The position numbers and the translations under genes were made by a program. Positions 61,053-64,000 of a DNA stretch of 64,000 bases are shown piece after piece. The stretch covers positions 2,470,001 through 2,534,000 of the forward strand of contig NZ_LR134352.1 in NCBI RefSeq assembly GCF_900637185.1, in the 5' to 3' direction. Position 1 is the first letter of the stretch. The number at the start of each line of letters is the position of its first letter. The notes beneath the pieces were generated by a model. The model saw only the letters and a program-made list of their open reading frames with translations. It made no database searches and was not told the origin of the DNA. This DNA is from Nocardia asteroides. Its GTDB lineage: Bacteria > Actinomycetota > Actinomycetes > Mycobacteriales > Mycobacteriaceae.

Positions 61053-61229
61053 GACCGGCGACCCCTGTCGCCCCGGCGCCCGCGGTGAGACGATGAGTGC
61101 GATGTGGCCTCGGTCATATCGCACCGGGCGGGACCGGGCAGCGCGGGGGCGCGCTCAGGTCGCGTCGACCGTGGTCGGGACCTGGACAGGCGCTCTGGGG
61201 CGGTAACGCCCCGACCGGAGGAAGACATC

Positions 61230-62627
61230 ATGTCGACCGGGGTGTTCGATGTCGGCGCGCTGCGGCGTGCCGTCGCGGCGCAGGTGATCGGGCCGGGCGA
61301 GCCCGGCTACGACGAGGCCCGCGCGGTATGGAACGGCGCGATAGATCGCAGGCCGTCGGCGGTCGTCCGTCCCGCGGACACCGCCGAGGTGGCCGAGGCG
61401 GTCGCCGCGATCCGGGCGAGCGGCGCGGATCTGACCGTGCGCGGCGGCGGCCACAACTACGCCGGGCACGCCGTCGCCGACGGCGCGGTGCTGCTCGACC
61501 TGGGCAGGCTCGATCAGGTGCTGGTCGACCCGCTGCGGCAGCGCGCCCGCTGTGGCGGCGGCGCGACCTGGGCCGAACTCGACGGGATGGCCGGTGCCCA
61601 GGGGCTGGCCGTCACCGGGGGATTCATCAGCGACACCGGCATCGGCGGGCTCACCCTCGGCGGTGGTTTCGGCTGGTTGACCCCGCTGTTCGGGATGTCG
61701 TGCGACAACCTCGTCGAGGCCGAGGTGGTGACCGCCGAGGGGCACGTGGTCGCCGCGTCGGCCCAGGAGAACCCCGACCTCTTCTGGGCGCTGCGCGGTG
61801 GCGGCGGCAATTTCGGGATCGTCACCGGGTTCGAGTTCGTGCTGCACGCGTTCGGGCCGATGGTGCAGGTGGCGCTGCTGTGGTGGCCGCCGGAGGAGGC
61901 GGTGGCCGCGCTGGTCGAGGGTCAGGCCGTCCTGATGGACCTGCCCGCCCGGCACTGCGGCACGATCAACGCGATCAGCGGGCCGCCCGCGCCCTTCGTG
62001 CCGCGGCACTGGCAGGGCAAGCCCGGATTCGTGGTCGGCATCGCGGGCGACGGCTCGGCATTCGACCTGGCCGACGCGGTGGCCCCGCTGCGCGCGCTCA
62101 CCCCCACGCCGGCCTGGGAGCTGGTCGCCGAGATGCCCTATCCCGCGCTGCAGCAGCTGTTCGACGGCACCGCGCCGTGGGGCCTGTGGTCCTACGAGAA
62201 GTCGCTGTACCTGGACCGGATCGACGCCGCGGTCGCGGAGGTGATGGTCGAGCAGTATCCGCGCTCGCGCGCGCCGCTGTCGGTGATGCCGACATTGCCG
62301 CTGTGCGGGCACTACAGCAGGCTCGCCGACGCTGACACCGCGTTCGGCGGGTCCCGCGCGCCCGGCCTGATCGTCAATATCTCCACCTCCAGCCCGGATC
62401 CGGCGACGTTCGCCGCGGAGCGGCAGTGGGTGCGCGAGTTCTGGGACGAACTGCGCCCGTTCGCCCGCGACGACCGCACCTACGTCAACTTCCTCGGCGA
62501 CGGGAACACCGCGCAGGTCGCGGCGACCTACGGCGCCAAATACGACCGGCTGCGCGCGGTCAAGGGGCGGTGGGACCCCACCAACGTCTTCCGGCACAAC
62601 GCCAACATCTCGCCCGCCCTGCCCTGA
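61230..62627 (+). CDS. FAD-linked oxidase (BBE-type, berberine-bridge-like)
   Basis: The 465-residue FAD enzyme has a PCMH domain (about 40-210) with GGGHNYAGHA, where the His near 74 probably binds FAD covalently, and GGLTLGGGFGWLTPLFGMSC. A BBE C-terminal segment contains NFLGDGNTAQVAATYGAKYD, then RWDPTNVFRHNANI. No Cys sits at the position of the second flavin link used by bicovalent members. The substrate is not predictable; sugars, alcohols or secondary metabolites are typical. The ATG at 61230 has GGAGGAAG about seven bases upstream. Confidence 0.9.
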   Translation: MSTGVFDVGALRRAVAAQVIGPGEPGYDEARAVWNGAIDRRPSAVVRPADTAEVAEAVAAIRASGADLTVRGGGHNYAGHAVADGAVLLDLGRLDQVLVDPLRQRARCGGGATWAELDGMAGAQGLAVTGGFISDTGIGGLTLGGGFGWLTPLFGMSCDNLVEAEVVTAEGHVVAASAQENPDLFWALRGGGGNFGIVTGFEFVLHAFGPMVQVALLWWPPEEAVAALVEGQAVLMDLPARHCGTINAISGPPAPFVPRHWQGKPGFVVGIAGDGSAFDLADAVAPLRALTPTPAWELVAEMPYPALQQLFDGTAPWGLWSYEKSLYLDRIDAAVAEVMVEQYPRSRAPLSVMPTLPLCGHYSRLADADTAFGGSRAPGLIVNISTSSPDPATFAAERQWVREFWDELRPFARDDRTYVNFLGDGNTAQVAATYGAKYDRLRAVKGRWDPTNVFRHNANISPALP

Positions 62628-62843
62628 GCGGGCGCGGGTTGCCGAGCGGTTCGCTGGGCGGGCGCGGCGCGGATGCTCGGTCGAGGCCGCGCAGGATAGC
62701 CGGTACCGGCGGTCCACCGGCCGGAACGGCACACCCGGCGCGAAGAATTTTCCCGAACCCGCCGCGCGCGCCCGCCGACTGTGCATGACGCAGTGTCACA
62801 GGTAGAGCCATTTTTACTGGTGAGTAGCTTTTCGTCCTGGCAT

Positions 62844-62857
62844 TTCGGCGCGCCGAA
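62844..62857. promoter_or_regulatory. Perfect 14-bp palindrome TTCGGCGCGCCGAA
   Basis: The palindrome is exact and lies 27 bases upstream of the candidate -35 (62884), about 88 bases before the AurF-like GTG. It could be an operator for a repressor or activator encoded elsewhere. Confidence 0.4.
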
Positions 62858-62883
62858 CACCGCAAATCGAGACGTCGACAGAG

Positions 62884-62911
62884 TTGACGTGACCTCTCGT
62901 AGGTGTAACTA
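62884..62911 (+). promoter_or_regulatory. Promoter of the AurF-like gene
   Basis: TTGACG (62884-62889) and TAACTA (62906-62911) are 16 bases apart, near the standard sigma-70 layout. It lies about 33 bases before the GTG. Confidence 0.45.
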
Positions 62912-62944
62912 TTGGAAACAGTAAACGTCCCTTGAGGAGAGGCA

Positions 62945-63958
62945 GTGACGACGATGTCTGCGCCCACCACCCCTGACGTCGATCCTGTAGTCGCGGAGGC
63001 TCAGGCGTACGCCGAGAAGTTGCTGATGCTGTCCGAGGCATCGGTCGACCGTCACTTCGACCCGTTCGAGGACATCGACTGGGACAACCCCGAGTTCGAC
63101 CCGAACCACAAGCCCGAGCGCTGGGTCCTGGTCACCTCGGCCGACCCGATCGGTCGCCACCCCTGGTACCAGGCGCTGCCGCTGGACAAGAAGATCGAGA
63201 TCGGCAAGGTCCGCCAGGCCAATGTCGCCAAGGTCGGCCTGCAGTTCGAGGCCATCCTGATCATCGGCATGATGCAGCACATCTTCAACCTGAAGAACAA
63301 CGACCCGGAGTTCCGGTACTGCTCGCACGAGATGATCGAAGAGCACAACCACACTCTGATGTTCCAGGAGATGGTCAACCGCGTCGCCGACGTGCCGGGC
63401 ATGAACCCGCTCGTGCGTCAGCTGCGTCACCTGGCCGCCCCGGTCGGCGCGCTGATGCCGAACCTGTTCTTCATGGCCGTGCTGGCCGGCGAAGAGCCGA
63501 TCGACCACATCCAGAAGGACATCCTGCGCTCGGGTGACGACATCCACCCGATCATGCGCGGCGTGATGGCGATCCACGTGGCCGAGGAAGCTCGCCACAT
63601 CTCCTTCGCCCACGAGTTCCTGAAGAAGAACGTGCCCGCGCAGCGGCCGTTCAACAAGTTCGTGCTGTCGATCGCGATGCCCACGATCATGTTCATTCTC
63701 GGCCGCGCCATCGCGACGCCGCCGAAGACCTTCTTCAAGCAGTTCGACATGCCCGCCGACGTCCGCAAGGAGCTGTTCTACGGCGCCAAGGAGTCCAAGC
63801 AGGTCTTCGCCGACTACTTCATCGACGTGCGCGCGCTCGCCGAGGAGGTCGGTCTGATGAACCCGGTCGCCAAGCGGGTGTGGAAGCTGCTCGGCATCGA
63901 CGGTCCGTCCAGCCGCTACCGGTCGGAGCCCAAGCGCTCCGCCAAGCACGCAGCCTGA
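62945..63958 (+). CDS. AurF-like diiron oxygenase
   Basis: The 337-residue protein has ferritin-like helices with metal-ligand pairs ILIIGMMQH, EEHNHTLMFQEM near 133 and VAEEARHISF near 212, as in AurF N-oxygenases (two irons held by Glu and His). The C-terminus is basic (EPKRSAKHAA). AurF oxidises aryl amines, but actinobacterial homologues may act on other substrates. GTG 62945 has GAGGAGAGG just upstream; an ATG at 62954 is an alternative. The ferredoxin gene starting 13 bases downstream probably supplies electrons. Confidence 0.85.
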   Translation: MTTMSAPTTPDVDPVVAEAQAYAEKLLMLSEASVDRHFDPFEDIDWDNPEFDPNHKPERWVLVTSADPIGRHPWYQALPLDKKIEIGKVRQANVAKVGLQFEAILIIGMMQHIFNLKNNDPEFRYCSHEMIEEHNHTLMFQEMVNRVADVPGMNPLVRQLRHLAAPVGALMPNLFFMAVLAGEEPIDHIQKDILRSGDDIHPIMRGVMAIHVAEEARHISFAHEFLKKNVPAQRPFNKFVLSIAMPTIMFILGRAIATPPKTFFKQFDMPADVRKELFYGAKESKQVFADYFIDVRALAEEVGLMNPVAKRVWKLLGIDGPSSRYRSEPKRSAKHAA

Positions 63959-63970
63959 GACGATAGCCAG

Positions 63971-64000
63971 ATGCCATACGTCGTTACCCAGTCATGCTGT
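63971..64000 (+). CDS. Ferredoxin-type protein, probably FprB-like (cut by window end)
   Basis: Only ten residues are visible, MPYVVTQSCC. They match the start of the N-terminal 2[4Fe-4S] ferredoxin domain of mycobacterial ferredoxin-NADP reductase FprB as remembered, which continues with further Cys clusters. A free ferredoxin is the alternative. It lies 12 bases after the AurF-like stop, so the two are probably one operon. Most of the gene lies outside the window. Confidence 0.6.
   Translation, partial: MPYVVTQSCC

Larger units (their letters stand above)
62628..62944. other. Regulatory spacer before the AurF-like gene
   Basis: Three hundred and seventeen bases hold no gene. The first 150 are GC-rich, while 62800-62930 is AT-richer. 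A perfect 14-bp palindrome lies at 62844-62857 and a promoter candidate at 62884-62911. Confidence 0.6.

Noticed and set aside
1..64000. rRNA, tRNA, transposase, integrase and attachment-site signals
   Set aside because: None was found. The intergenic spaces are short and no transposase-like product or tRNA-like cloverleaf was recognised by eye.

Overview
This is a high-GC actinobacterial chromosome segment, most likely Nocardia or a close mycolic-acid-producing relative. The main evidence is gene order. From memory of the Mycobacterium tuberculosis map, rne, rplU, rpmA, obgE, proB, proA, moxR/VWA, nadD, rsfS, gpgP, octT, degV, comEA, comEC, holA, rpsT, the ATP-grasp/alpha-E/transglutaminase trio, a PemK-like gene, lepA, a GH15 trehalase and subI-cysTWA all lie in one M. 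tuberculosis region in about this order. EspG-type and WXG-type secretion genes, a dynamin-like gene with an IniB-like neighbour, MMPL remnants, PrrAB and many leaderless starts fit the same order of bacteria. No rRNA, tRNA, CRISPR array, transposase or prophage gene was seen.

Layout. Positions 1-4160 hold the end of RNase E/G, rplU-rpmA, obgE and proB. Positions 4176-20274 are an accessory block between proB and proA: a small membrane protein, an ESX-type substrate pair with an EspG-like chaperone, a lipoprotein, a large LuxR-type ATPase regulator, a 2-hydroxyacid dehydrogenase, a LigD-type primase-polymerase, an MMPL pseudogene, a small secreted protein, an O-methyltransferase, a RecQ helicase with a phosphoribosyltransferase-like tail, RtcB and a ribokinase. 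Positions 20482-24367 hold proA with moxR, VWA and mmcQ-like genes. Positions 24511-29979 run from a TPR-like protein through nadD-rsfS-gpgP-octT to degV. Positions 30061-39227 hold a LexA-type repressor, a DUF2332 protein, comEA-comEC, holA and an LCP protein. Positions 39249-46998 hold a small acidic protein, rpsT, the ATP-grasp/alpha-E/transglutaminase cassette, an aquaporin, an orphan PemK/MazF-like gene and lepA. Positions 47000-53411 hold prrAB, a secreted peptide and an IniB-like/dynamin pair. Positions 53418-61052 hold trehalase, two small membrane proteins, an M48 protease and the sulfate importer behind a short leader ORF. Positions 61230-64000 hold an FAD oxidase, an AurF-like diiron protein and the first codons of a ferredoxin-type (FprB-like) protein.

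How the genes connect. proB and proA supply proline. gpgP and octT belong to methylglucose lipopolysaccharide synthesis. nadD and rsfS serve NAD synthesis and ribosome silencing. comEA and comEC are DNA-uptake proteins. subI-cysTWA import sulfate, probably under control of the translated leader. The AurF-like protein probably takes electrons from the ferredoxin protein beside it.

The oddest features are a decaying 48-bp minisatellite that enlarges ComEC inside its metallo-beta-lactamase domain; a dynamin-like GTPase whose Walker A lysine is methionine; OctT with a long acidic N-terminal extension carrying a duplicated motif; paired DnaA-box-like sites upstream of proA and comEA; a leaderless leader ORF ahead of the sulfate operon; and a 25-residue membrane peptide coupled to its upstream gene. 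All functions are inferred from sequence alone, with no database search.
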